DNA of 64,000 nt from Pseudomonas deceptionensis (GTDB taxonomy: Bacteria > Pseudomonadota > Gammaproteobacteria > Pseudomonadales > Pseudomonadaceae). The stretch covers positions 4,423,501-4,487,500 of the forward strand of contig NZ_FNUD01000002.1 of assembly GCF_900106095.1 (NCBI RefSeq), in the 5' to 3' direction. Shown here one piece after another: positions 9,815-17,968 of this stretch (its first letter is position 1; every line of letters begins with the position of its first letter). The notes under the pieces are model-generated. The model was not told where the DNA came from, made no database searches, and was given only the letters and a program-made list of their open reading frames with translations. Both the position numbers and the translations under genes were made by a program.

Positions 9815-10116
9815 GCGGGTGACTGACTCCTGAATCAGAGAGGCGAGTATGCCAGCAAGGTGACAACCGGAGCACTTGAAAAAAGCCAGAGCGCCATCAC
9901 ATTGTTACCCAAGCGGTAATAGAGCCTTTTGCCATCAGGCCTTTTTGATTTGATGGATCAGCGTAACCTTACTCACATGCTTCACGCATGGGTTGACATT
10001 GATACACGGTACTTCGTACGCACTTGATAACTTTTACATGTGTCGTAACTTCTTCCCGCCTCATCGGCAAATGAAGTCAGTCAGCTTTAACTCTTGATTA
10101 CTTTAGAGGCCACACA
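9815..10116. promoter_or_regulatory. Upstream region of the first DUF2790 gene
   Basis: This 302-base interval separates the divergent zapE and DUF2790 genes and holds no gene. A block at 10005-10081 is repeated upstream of the second DUF2790 gene (10545-10619): CACGGTACTTCGT, then a CGTAAC-like core, CTTCTCCCGCCT, CGGCAA and TGAAGTCAGT. Conservation of this block, 28-36 bases before each ATG, suggests a shared promoter or leader element. Confidence 0.5.
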
Positions 10117-10371
10117 ATGAAAAACTTAATTGCGCTCGTACTTGCCGGCTTTGCAACGTTGGCGATTGCAGGTGAAACATCCTCGGTTCAACAACCGGCG
10201 GTAGAACAGTACAACTACGGTACGAAACTGGACATCGCACGTGTGATCAGCCTGTCCACTATTCCTGACGTGTGTGAAGTCGTACCGGCAACCATGACCT
10301 ATGAAGACTCCCAGGGTCAGCGCCACACCCTTGAATACCAGGCAATGGGCGACGGTTGCAGCACCCACTGA
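10117..10371 (+). CDS. DUF2790 small secreted protein, copy 1
   Basis: Exported 84-residue protein of the Pseudomonas DUF2790 family. A signal peptide (MKNLIALVLAGFATLAIAG) precedes a short mature domain with the family pattern YGTKLDIARVIS, CEVVPATMTYEDSQG, HTLEYQAMGDGC. Two Cys (in DVCEVV and DGCSTH) may form a disulfide. The function is unknown; some relatives are reported as metal-responsive, which I cannot show here. A close paralogue follows 275 bases later, with a terminator between them, so each is its own transcription unit. Confidence 0.85.
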   Translation: MKNLIALVLAGFATLAIAGETSSVQQPAVEQYNYGTKLDIARVISLSTIPDVCEVVPATMTYEDSQGQRHTLEYQAMGDGCSTH

Positions 10372-10392
10372 CAAACAGCGGCTACGTCCACA

Positions 10393-10417
10393 AGCCCCCT
10401 TTCACAGGGGGCTTTTT
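10393..10417 (+). terminator. Rho-independent terminator of DUF2790 copy 1
   Basis: AGCCCCC pairs with GGGGGCT across a 7-base loop and is followed by a T-run. Confidence 0.88.
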
Positions 10418-10544
10418 GTTGTGCGCAGAAAACGCCGGAGGGATTGTTACTGATCTGACAAGACTGCTTGGCGATCTTTTGACTTTAATCAAAACACCCG
10501 GCGCGTATTCTATGTTCATCCCTCACCGCAACATTGAAACAGGG

Positions 10545-10619
10545 CACGGTACTTCGTGTTACGCCACGGCCTCCAACAGCGTAACAACTTCTCCCGCCTG
10601 CACGGCAATTGAAGTCAGT
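10545..10619 (+). repeat. Conserved upstream block, copy 2 (copy 1 at 10005-10081)
   Basis: The shared segments are CACGGTACTTCGT at the 5' end, CGTAAC with CTTCTCCCGCCT in the middle, and TGAAGTCAGT at the 3' end. The order is the same as in the block before the first DUF2790 gene. The spacing to the downstream start is 28 bases here and 36 in copy 1. Confidence 0.6.
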
Positions 10620-10646
10620 GATTCGTGAATATTTAAGGTCTTAATA

Positions 10647-10904
10647 ATGAAATCTTTGATCGCTCTTGCATTGATTGGTTTTTCAACGCTGGCTGCCGCT
10701 GACGAACATGCAGTAGCGCCACAACAACTGGCCGTTGAACATTACACTTACGCCACCGACCTCGACATTGCCAACGTTATCAGCGTGACGCCGACGGCCG
10801 ATGTATGCGAAGTCGTACCGGCACAGATGACCTATGAAGACCATCAGGGCCAGCGTCATATTCTGGAGTACCGCGTGATGGGCAATGGTTGCAGCAACGG
10901 CTAA
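10647..10904 (+). CDS. DUF2790 small secreted protein, copy 2
   Basis: Paralogue of the preceding gene, 85 residues, with signal peptide MKSLIALALIGFSTLAAA and the same mature pattern: YATDLDIANVIS, DVCEVVPAQMTYEDHQG, HILEYRVMGNGC. Identity to copy 1 is highest in the C-terminal half, while the segment after the signal peptide differs. The upstream block is duplicated too, so the whole transcription unit was copied. Function unknown. Confidence 0.85.
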   Translation: MKSLIALALIGFSTLAAADEHAVAPQQLAVEHYTYATDLDIANVISVTPTADVCEVVPAQMTYEDHQGQRHILEYRVMGNGCSNG

Positions 10905-10935
10905 TACCACCCCCCGACGCAACGATCAGCACCAG

Positions 10936-10958
10936 GCCTCCGTTTACGGGGGCTTTTT
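10936..10958 (+). terminator. Rho-independent terminator of DUF2790 copy 2
   Basis: GCCTCCG pairs with CGGGGGC (one G-T pair) around a TTTA loop, followed by TTTTT. Confidence 0.85.
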
Positions 10959-11014
10959 AATGGGTGACATTGAGAGGTAGTCTCAACTCAAATCCATTGC
11001 AAGGAAGCATATGC

Positions 11015-11584
11015 ATGCCCATCACCCCGACATTGCACACCCAGCGTCTCGTGCTGCAGCCATTGCAGCTTGGCGACGCGCCCGCAATCCAGGAGCGGTT
11101 TGCCCATTGGGAAGTCGTGCGTTACCTGAATGCCGCCGTTCCATGGCCCTACCCGGCCGATGGTGCGCTGAGCTACCTGCGTGACGTGGCGTTACCCGCC
11201 ATCGCGCTGGGCAAAGAGTGGCACTGGACGATTCGCCTGCTGTCGCAACCTGCCAACTTGATCGGCAGCATCAGCCTGATGGACGCCGTCGACAACAACA
11301 GGGGCTTCTGGCTGGCACCCGAGTATCAAGGCAAGGGGCTGATGGGCGAAGCCTGCGAGGCGGTGGACGCTTTCTGGTTCCAGACCCTCAATCGCGAGAG
11401 CATGAGGGTGCCCAAAGCCGCACCGAATACAGGATCGCGACGCATCTCCGAACGGGCCGGCATGCACAAGGTAAGCAGCGAAGAGAAAGACTTTGTGAGC
11501 GGAAGATTTGCCTGCGATCTGTGGGAAATCACCCAGGATCAATGGCTGGCGCGGCGCAAAAACGGCGGTGAAGGCGAGGTTTAA
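11015..11584 (+). CDS. GNAT-family N-acetyltransferase (RimJ/RimL type)
   Basis: Acetyl-CoA-dependent acetyltransferase of 189 residues. It has the RimJ-like opening LHTQRLVLQPLQLGDAPAI, the core GSISLMD, and the acetyl-CoA loop region WLAPEYQGKGLMGEA, then VPKAAPNTGSRRISERAGMHK. The start at 11015 was chosen because the AAGGAAG ribosome site lies 7-13 bases upstream; a longer frame from 10964 starts inside the preceding terminator zone. The substrate (protein N-terminus or small molecule) cannot be told. Confidence 0.85.
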   Translation: MPITPTLHTQRLVLQPLQLGDAPAIQERFAHWEVVRYLNAAVPWPYPADGALSYLRDVALPAIALGKEWHWTIRLLSQPANLIGSISLMDAVDNNRGFWLAPEYQGKGLMGEACEAVDAFWFQTLNRESMRVPKAAPNTGSRRISERAGMHKVSSEEKDFVSGRFACDLWEITQDQWLARRKNGGEGEV

Positions 11585-11590
11585 AACACC

Positions 11591-11620
11591 CGACCCTGTC
11601 GCTGCGAGCGATCAGGGTCG
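11591..11620. terminator. Hairpin between convergent genes
   Basis: CGACCCTG-TCGCT pairs with AGCGA-CAGGGTCG around GCG, with one bulged T: 13 base pairs. It lies between the convergent GNAT and small periplasmic protein genes. The T-run on the minus side is short, so function as a terminator is inferred from position. Confidence 0.55.
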
Positions 11621-11662
11621 AGGCGAACCGCCTGATAGGCGATTCGTGTCAGGCAACCGTAA

Positions 11663-11938
11663 TCAGTCTTTCTTCTCGGAAATGACCTTGCCGGTCGAAT
11701 CGAAAATGATTTCGTATTCGAGGCCATCGACCTTTTTGATCCCTTCTGCTTTCCAGATGCCGGCAGCCGGGTCCTGAGCTTCAATTTTCTTGATCACGGT
11801 ATAGCCGTTTTTGTTCTTGAGAACTTCAACCAACTCTTTGGAGAACGCCCAGTTTGGATCAACAGGGTTAGCCATTACTGCACCGGCACTCAACAAAGCA
11901 GCAGTAGTGATCACAGCAGCAAAGGTTTTCTTCAACAT
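11663..11938 (-). CDS. Small exported PepSY-like protein
   Basis: 91-residue protein with a clear signal peptide (MLKKTFAAVITTAALLSAGAVMA, cleavage near ANP). The mature part, VLKNKNGYTVIKKIEAQDPAAGIWKAEGIKKVDGLEYEIIFDS in pieces, resembles a single PepSY-like fold that ends in a K/E/D-rich tail. Probably periplasmic; function unknown. The start has GGAG 8 nt upstream. The gene stands alone, bounded by a hairpin on its 3' side. Confidence 0.8.
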   Translation of the reverse strand: MLKKTFAAVITTAALLSAGAVMANPVDPNWAFSKELVEVLKNKNGYTVIKKIEAQDPAAGIWKAEGIKKVDGLEYEIIFDSTGKVISEKKD

Positions 11939-12102
11939 TGTCTTAACTCCATTAATTGATGTTGCGTCTGGTACTCAATGTGACTGGGACAACCGTAGCA
12001 GAGAAAACCCGAGCCATGAGCCTAAATGACATGCTTTTGACATGGCTCATGTTCTCGTTAGCTCTGGCGCGGGGTTAGAATGCACAAAACCGGGAAGACC
12101 CA

Positions 12103-13092
12103 ATGAGCGATACACGCCCCACAGAAGCCGAACACGATGCCATCACCGAAGCGGCAGCTCAGTGGTGCATGCGTTTGCATGAGCCCGATTGCACCCGCCG
12201 GGAACGTGACGCTTTTGCTGTGTGGCTAAACGCCAACCCCCTGCATGCGTGCGAATACGAAGCCGTGCTGGACATCTGGGAAGTGAGCACGCACCTGCCA
12301 CGCTCCGCGCCCACCGAAGCTCAGGTGATTGCCCCGCGCCGCAGCCCCTGGCAGCGTTTTGCCGTGGCCGCGGCCATCACCCTTCTCGCAGCACCCGTGG
12401 CCGCGTTCAGCGGTTGGCAATTGGGCTGGCTGCCCAATGCTTACGAACGCTTCCAGGCCGGTACCAGCGCTAAGACGGTAACCCTGCCCGATGGCAGCCA
12501 GGTCGAACTTAATCTGGGCACGCAACTGACCTTCAGCAACTATAAGGACGAGCGCCGGGTGACCCTGAGCAAGGGCGAAGCGTTTTTCAAGGTGAGCCAC
12601 GATACGGCCCATCCGTTCCTGGTACAGGCCGCAGAAGGACGGGTTCGTGTCACTGGTACCCAGTTCAACGTGTGGCTGTACGAAGACCAGGTGCGGGTCA
12701 CGCTGCTCGAAGGCTCTGTGCTGGTGACCAGCAACAAGAACCTCAGTGGCGACGGCCTGCGGCTGGAGCCGGGGATGCAGGCACGCTACAAGGCTGGCGA
12801 CAACGCCGCGCAAATCAGCCAGATCCAGACCAACACGCAGGACCTGGCCTGGCGCAACGGCAAGCTGGTGCTGGACAACCTGTCACTGGCCGACGCCTTG
12901 CCCCTGATCAACCGCTACCTCGACACCCCCCTCTCCCTGGCCGACAGCGCCACCGGCCGGCTGCGGATCGGTGGTGTGTTCAACACACGGGAAATCAGCC
13001 ACCTGGTGACCACCCTGCCCAAAGTGTTGCCGGTTTACCTGAGCGTCAGCCATGACGGCAAACCCGTATTGAACCCGCGATCAACCCTCTAA
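12103..13092 (+). CDS. FecR-type anti-sigma factor, unpaired
   Basis: Inner-membrane anti-sigma or sigma regulator of the FecR/FpvR family. The 329-residue product has an N-terminal cytoplasmic DUF4880 domain (AAQWCMRLHEPDCTRRERDAFAVWL), a membrane helix (AVAAAITLLAAPVAAFSGW, about 90-108), the periplasmic FecR domain (KTVTLPDGSQVELNLGTQL, VRVTGTQFNVWLY) and a C-terminal STN-like domain (LADALPLINRYLDTPLSL). FecR genes normally follow a fecI-type sigma gene and precede a TonB-receptor gene; neither is adjacent. The nearest sigma gene is at 2376-2888, and the length is close to the roughly 330 residues I recall for FpvR. Confidence 0.88.
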   Translation: MSDTRPTEAEHDAITEAAAQWCMRLHEPDCTRRERDAFAVWLNANPLHACEYEAVLDIWEVSTHLPRSAPTEAQVIAPRRSPWQRFAVAAAITLLAAPVAAFSGWQLGWLPNAYERFQAGTSAKTVTLPDGSQVELNLGTQLTFSNYKDERRVTLSKGEAFFKVSHDTAHPFLVQAAEGRVRVTGTQFNVWLYEDQVRVTLLEGSVLVTSNKNLSGDGLRLEPGMQARYKAGDNAAQISQIQTNTQDLAWRNGKLVLDNLSLADALPLINRYLDTPLSLADSATGRLRIGGVFNTREISHLVTTLPKVLPVYLSVSHDGKPVLNPRSTL

Positions 13093-13348
13093 CCGCCCCG
13101 CCCTTCACGACAAGCCGCCAGGCGCCGCCATCGGCCAGAAACACACCCGGGCAGTTGAAATCCGCGTCGATTAAAAAAACTTCATAAACGGTCAAAACCC
13201 CCGCCTGCACTGGGTGCGTACGCAATCGAGACGAAATTACGACAAATTTTCTACATTCCAATGTTCATGATTTAAGTCGCTCATTCGTCTAGTTAACTAA
13301 GAGCATTTTTTTCTTTTCCTGATCGGGCTCTGAAAAGGAGTTTTTTAC

Positions 13349-13735
13349 ATGCACAACTCGCATATACCAACGGATGGTAGCCAGCAGCATCGCGACGCAA
13401 ATTTCCAACCCGATCCAGGGTTGCTGGAAGTACTGGCGCCCTTGCACGGCAACGAACGGATCCGTCACCTGCTCAAATGCTTCGGGCTGCGTACCAGCCT
13501 GGTGCGACTCAAGGTCATTGACGCGTTGCTGACCGCGGCCGGGAATGAGCGCCGGCTCGGGGTGCGCGGTATGCACAGCCATTTGCAGGCACTGGATATC
13601 CCACTGTCATTCCTGAGTGTGCGCGAGGTGCTCAAACGTTTGTGCAGCGAGGGGGTGGTGGTGCTCAACAGCGACAAAAGCTACAGCCTGCACCCGCAGG
13701 CTGAAGCCGTTTTGACAGGCAGGATCGAAGCTTAA
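13349..13735 (+). CDS. Fur-like winged-helix protein without metal-binding domain (PA2384-like)
   Basis: 128-residue protein whose second half resembles the Fur DNA-binding domain: HLLKCFGLRTSLVRLKVIDALL, GVRGMHSHLQAL and SVREVLKRLCSEGVVVLNSDKSYSLH. The C-terminal dimerisation domain and its His/Cys metal ligands are absent. It recalls P. aeruginosa PA2384, an iron-responsive Fur-like regulator encoded close to pyoverdine genes; that assignment is by memory of the family. A strong AAGGAG lies before the ATG. The gene converges on the next one, with overlapping stop codons. Confidence 0.7.
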   Translation: MHNSHIPTDGSQQHRDANFQPDPGLLEVLAPLHGNERIRHLLKCFGLRTSLVRLKVIDALLTAAGNERRLGVRGMHSHLQALDIPLSFLSVREVLKRLCSEGVVVLNSDKSYSLHPQAEAVLTGRIEA

Positions 13736-13920
13736 ATCTTGGTCTTGCGGCGCATCACACCGTTGATCACCACCACGACCACTGCCACGCCGATGGCGAT
13801 GTACTGGAACATTTTCTCGGTGATCATGCCGGCGTTTTGCATGTACGAAAGACCGAACATGATCCCCAGAACGACCAGTGAAATTAAAATCGAGTATTTC
13901 AAGCGTTGCGAAGAGGTCAT
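13732..13920 (-). CDS. Small inner-membrane protein, two helices
   Basis: 62-residue protein with two predicted membrane segments (YSILISLVVLGIMFGLSYM and YIAIGVAVVVVVINGV) and a basic C-terminus (MRRKTKI). The ATG at 13920 has AGGAAC upstream at good spacing; an upstream in-frame start at 13953 does not. Function unknown. Its stop overlaps that of the Fur-like gene on the other strand by 3 bases. Confidence 0.75.
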   Translation of the reverse strand: MTSSQRLKYSILISLVVLGIMFGLSYMQNAGMITEKMFQYIAIGVAVVVVVINGVMRRKTKI

Positions 13921-14070
13921 AGCCTGTTCCTGAAAGTAAGTCTGAAAACGCAAACCGGAAATTTAACAAATATGTTTGGTTTGCACAGATGATTTGAAAC
14001 ATCCGGGGTCTCATCTTACAGCCGGGGAAGCTTTTTAGCTGCCGCCGGTTCTAACCATGAGGATCTGCAC

Positions 14071-14205
14071 ATGCTGCGTCGAATCACCAGGCTGGTTCCG
14101 TTATTGCTCATCCTGGCCATGAGCGGATGCGTGTTTTTTCCAGGTCATGGATGGCACGACGGCCACCGTTACCATGATGGTGGCCCAGGTTATTACCACC
14201 GCTGA
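14071..14205 (+). CDS. Small His- and Gly-rich lipoprotein
   Basis: A 44-codon gene: a short basic start (MLRRITRLVP), a hydrophobic core (LLLILAM) and lipobox AMSGC, followed by a 25-residue mature tail containing six His among Gly, Tyr and Asp. GAGGAT lies upstream of the ATG and a 10-bp hairpin follows the stop. Lipid anchoring is predicted; the His-rich tail could bind metal, but that is speculation. Confidence 0.7.
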   Translation: MLRRITRLVPLLLILAMSGCVFFPGHGWHDGHRYHDGGPGYYHR

Positions 14206-14213
14206 CAAAACAG

Positions 14214-14238
14214 CCCGAGCCTGCCCCACAGGCTCGGG
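14214..14238. terminator. Strong hairpin terminator
   Basis: Perfect 10-bp stem CCCGAGCCTG/CAGGCTCGGG with a 5-base loop, located between the small lipoprotein gene and the 3' end of tamB, so it may serve both strands. The T-run is short. Confidence 0.75.
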
Positions 14239-14293
14239 TTAACGTCCAAAGCCGCTGCCGGAGGCCGCGACTACGCGATTGCTGGTGGTATCT

Positions 14294-17200
14294 CTAGAAA
14301 TCCCGCTTATAGAAGATATCCAGCGAGCTGGCCACACCACTGGCCACCTCGACATACACCCGCTTGCTCAGCTTGTAACGCAGCGCAATGGTGCTGGCAG
14401 GTTCAAACACGCCAACCCCGTAACGCACGCTCAAGCGCTCGTTGATCTTGCCACTGGCCACCACTGCGGTGTCATTGCCGCTGCCTTCGGTGTCGAGTTC
14501 AAAATCCTTGATCCCCAAGTGATTCGCCAAGCCGGTGGTAACCCCCGAACTGCCCATCAACCCGAGGCCCAACGCAGCTTGCGCCAGCAGGTTTTCATCT
14601 TCGCCGGTCCCCGTCAGCGGACGCCCCAGAATCAGGTACGACAGCGCCTGCTCCTGGCTCATGGCCGGTTCCGAGAAGATTTGGGTGGTGGGTTGTTCGG
14701 CACTGCCAGTCAGACGAATCCCGGCGATAACATCGTCGGTCTGGCGGATCGCTTCAATGTCCAGATACGGCTGGGCAATCGGCCCCGCAAACAACAGCCG
14801 CGCCCGGCGAATGGTCAACTTTTGGCCATAAGCACGGTAACGACCATTGTTCAGGCGCAACTCGCCACGGGTGTCCATGTTGTTGCCAATATGCACCTGC
14901 CCCGCCAGATCGGCGTTCAGGCCAAAGCCCGAAAACGTCAGCAGCTCTTGCCCCACCGCCACCGTGATGTCCATGTCGACGACCATCGGTGGCGCCTGAT
15001 CCGCCGCTTGCTGCCCAACGATCACGGTGTCATCTGACACCTTGACCGTCGAGGGCGGCAACTCGCGAACCACGATTTCACCCTTGGGGACGTTCACTCG
15101 ACCTGAGATCAACAAGTTGCTGCCCGGATTAAGGGATATTTTCAAGTCAGGGGCAACTTCAAGCTTGGCGTAAGGCTCGACCGTGACCGGCAGGTTGTTA
15201 CCCTTGACCAGCACGTTGACCGCCATCGCCTGGCCCCAGGCCACATCGCCGGAGATACTGCCCTGCCCTTGCGGGCCGCTGGTCCAGCCACCGGCAAGTT
15301 GCGCCGTCTCACCGTTGATGCGCGCTGTCAGTTGCAGGTTCTCGAAGTTGGTCGGCAGTTGCGGCCCGGAAATTTCGCCACCGGTCAGCGCCACGTTACC
15401 CATGACATGGGGCGCCAGCAAACTGCCCGAGATCGTGCCCGAGCCGTTCAACAGGCCAGTGAGTTTTTCCACCATCGGTGCAAACGGCCGGATAACCGAC
15501 ACATCCAGCCCCACCAGGCGGAACTCGCCGGTAATCGGTTTGTTTTTGGGCAACGGGTTGATGCGTGCCGCGAGCATCAGTTGCCCCAGCCTTCCGCCAT
15601 CGAAATCGAGCCGGGATTCGACCCGGTTAGGCGTCAGGTTGCTGGTCAACTTGAACGCCTTGTACGGGAAGTCCAGCCACTGGCCTTTGTCTTTGATGCG
15701 CAACGTACCACCGCTGGCATCCACCACCACCTGGCCTTTTGGCCCGCTGGCCGGCAGGTCCAGCATCAGGTCGGCATTGAGCTGGCCTTGCCACTGGAAG
15801 TCCTTGGGCAACCACTGAGCCAGGCTGTCGAGGGGGAATTGCTTGAGGTGCAAACGCAGTTTCGGATCGGGCACCAGACGCTGCTCTTCGCTGCACAGAC
15901 TGGCCGGGCCGGAGATCCAGCACTGCGCCCCAAGATTGAGCCGACCATCGGCCAGCCGTTCCAGCCGCGCCGGGTTTTGCAGCACCCAGTCCTGACCGCC
16001 GGCCTTGATGTCACCACTGACCAGCCGCCCGCGCCAATTGTCTTTATCCAGGCCGCCATCCAGCGCCAGGCCCAGGTTCAGCATTGGCCCCTGCAACGCC
16101 AATTTGAGCTGTTGGCGTTTGATATCGCCGCTGCCGTTGGCGGTCAATACACCCAACTGAGTATCACCGACTCGAATCCCGCTGCCTTTGAGGTCCAACT
16201 GGCCACGCTGATTGCGATCCAGGCTGGCATCCAGCGTCAGGCTTTGCAGGTGATTGTCGGCAAACGCCAACTGTTGACCATTGAGCACGACCTTGCCTTG
16301 CGGCGCCTTGAGCGTCCCGCCCAGGTCGACTCGGCCCTTGAGCTGGCCACGCAGTTCTGGCCACAGTTGCCCCAGACGCGGCATGTTCAGATCAAGCTGG
16401 GCCTTAAGTTGCTGCTGCAAGCTGGCGGTACCGTTGATTCGGTTATCCCCCAGGCGAATGTCCAGCGCACTGACCGTCCAGGCCTCACCCGCACCTTCGG
16501 CCTTTGCTTGCAGCACCGCCGGCAGGCCGCGCAAACGGCCTTTCAGATCGAGGTTGGCATTGAGTTCAAGGCGTTCATTTTTGAATGAGCCTTTGCTGCG
16601 CAACGGCCCCGCCAGCGTACCCGGCAATTCGGCGACCCAATACGCAGGATCAATCGCACTCAAATCCAGCGCCGTGTCCCAGGCCACGCCATCGGCGAAC
16701 TGCACATTGGCATGACCCTCGGCCTTGCCCTGCCCGGCAACCAGTTTGAGTTCCGGCAGGAAAATCTTGCCCAGGTCGCCACTGAACGGGCTGCTGAGAC
16801 TGAACGCCCCTGCTGGACCATCCAGGTCAGCCTTGAAGTTGCCCAGGTAATTGCCATCGCGATAAGACACTTCACCGGCGAACGTGCGCAGGTCCACATC
16901 AGGTTTGGCAATCAGCGGATAGAGGTTGTGCCAGGGGAACGCCAGCCAATCGATTTTGGCCTCGGCACTCAAGCCTTCGTGCCAGTCCACCTGGCCGGAC
17001 AGCTTCAAGTGCTGCTGCGGGCTCGCCGTCAGATCCAGCGCCGAGACTTGCGCGCCCTTGGCATCCACTCGCCCTTTGAGCAACAGGCTCACGGGGGCGT
17101 TTTCGGCCGGCAATGTGGCGCTGCCGTTCAACTCGTAGCCGTTTTTGAGGTCGCCTTTGGCCGTGAGCACCACCTGGTTGAGCTGCAAGGTATCCGGCAG

Positions 17201-17968
17201 GTCCGGGGTAGCCTTGAACTGCTCCGAGGTGATCTTCAGCTGTGCCGGAAGGTTGTCCGCCAAGGGCTGCAACTCACCCGCCAGGTGTGCGTTGAGGTAA
17301 CCGCTGCTGTCAGCCGTGAGGTTCAGCGTGGTACGCACATTGCCATCGACCTTGAGGGCCAGCGCCAAGGGTTTGTCTCCCGGTGCTGGCAGGCTGATGT
17401 TGCCCTGCAAGGTCAGCGGCCAGTCGCCATTGGGTTGTAGCAGCCCGGACAACTCCACGCTCAGGTCTTCGCGCTCGACATTCACCGAGTCGATCTGCAA
17501 GCCCTTGGCGGTCCACTGCGCCGACATTTGCAGCCCCTTGAGCTGCTCGATGCCGTTGAACAGCACATTGCCGACCTTCACCACCCCGACTTCAATCGCC
17601 AGCGGCAACTTCAGGTCCGGCAGGCTGATCGGACCACTGCTGCTGTCTTCACTCGGGGGCAATTGCAGGCTGATTTTATCGGCCTGCAACTGATCGATGC
17701 ACAGGGTCATGCGCGTCAGGCAGCCGGGTGACCAGGCAAAGATCGGCTTGCTCACCTCCACCCGGCTGGTGCCCTGCTCCCACAACAGGTGATCGGCACC
17801 CCACTGGCCGCCCAGGCGTCCGGCAAAGTTATCGACCTGCAAGCCCGGCACCTGCCCCAGTACCCAGCGGCTGCCCGCTTGTGTACCCAGAATAATGCCC
17901 ACACTGACAACCACCAGCAGCACTAACGTCAACACCACCAGGCCCGCTATTTTCAAACCACGAATCAC
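14294..17968 (-). CDS. tamB: Translocation and assembly module subunit TamB
   Basis: Inner-membrane anchored, periplasm-spanning AsmA-like protein that works with TamA in outer-membrane protein or phospholipid transport. The 1224-residue product has one N-terminal helix (IAGLVVLTLVLLVVVSVGIIL), a long beta-repeat body rich in short hydrophobic strands, and the DUF490 (TamB) C-terminus with QAADQAPPMVVDMDI, FAGPIAQPYLDIEAIRQTDDV and SYLILGRPLTG. It starts at a GTG whose GTGA overlaps the tamA stop, so the pair is translationally coupled. Confidence 0.95.
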   Translation of the reverse strand: MIRGLKIAGLVVLTLVLLVVVSVGIILGTQAGSRWVLGQVPGLQVDNFAGRLGGQWGADHLLWEQGTSRVEVSKPIFAWSPGCLTRMTLCIDQLQADKISLQLPPSEDSSSGPISLPDLKLPLAIEVGVVKVGNVLFNGIEQLKGLQMSAQWTAKGLQIDSVNVEREDLSVELSGLLQPNGDWPLTLQGNISLPAPGDKPLALALKVDGNVRTTLNLTADSSGYLNAHLAGELQPLADNLPAQLKITSEQFKATPDLPDTLQLNQVVLTAKGDLKNGYELNGSATLPAENAPVSLLLKGRVDAKGAQVSALDLTASPQQHLKLSGQVDWHEGLSAEAKIDWLAFPWHNLYPLIAKPDVDLRTFAGEVSYRDGNYLGNFKADLDGPAGAFSLSSPFSGDLGKIFLPELKLVAGQGKAEGHANVQFADGVAWDTALDLSAIDPAYWVAELPGTLAGPLRSKGSFKNERLELNANLDLKGRLRGLPAVLQAKAEGAGEAWTVSALDIRLGDNRINGTASLQQQLKAQLDLNMPRLGQLWPELRGQLKGRVDLGGTLKAPQGKVVLNGQQLAFADNHLQSLTLDASLDRNQRGQLDLKGSGIRVGDTQLGVLTANGSGDIKRQQLKLALQGPMLNLGLALDGGLDKDNWRGRLVSGDIKAGGQDWVLQNPARLERLADGRLNLGAQCWISGPASLCSEEQRLVPDPKLRLHLKQFPLDSLAQWLPKDFQWQGQLNADLMLDLPASGPKGQVVVDASGGTLRIKDKGQWLDFPYKAFKLTSNLTPNRVESRLDFDGGRLGQLMLAARINPLPKNKPITGEFRLVGLDVSVIRPFAPMVEKLTGLLNGSGTISGSLLAPHVMGNVALTGGEISGPQLPTNFENLQLTARINGETAQLAGGWTSGPQGQGSISGDVAWGQAMAVNVLVKGNNLPVTVEPYAKLEVAPDLKISLNPGSNLLISGRVNVPKGEIVVRELPPSTVKVSDDTVIVGQQAADQAPPMVVDMDITVAVGQELLTFSGFGLNADLAGQVHIGNNMDTRGELRLNNGRYRAYGQKLTIRRARLLFAGPIAQPYLDIEAIRQTDDVIAGIRLTGSAEQPTTQIFSEPAMSQEQALSYLILGRPLTGTGEDENLLAQAALGLGLMGSSGVTTGLANHLGIKDFELDTEGSGNDTAVVASGKINERLSVRYGVGVFEPASTIALRYKLSKRVYVEVASGVASSLDIFYKRDF

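Noticed and set aside
8597-9826. 409-codon frame opposite zapE
   Set aside because: Shadow of zapE, whose AFG1 ATPase motifs are unmistakable on the minus strand.
11663-11938. Toxin or antitoxin identity for the small protein
   Set aside because: A clear signal peptide and no partner gene; PepSY-like periplasmic protein is a better reading.
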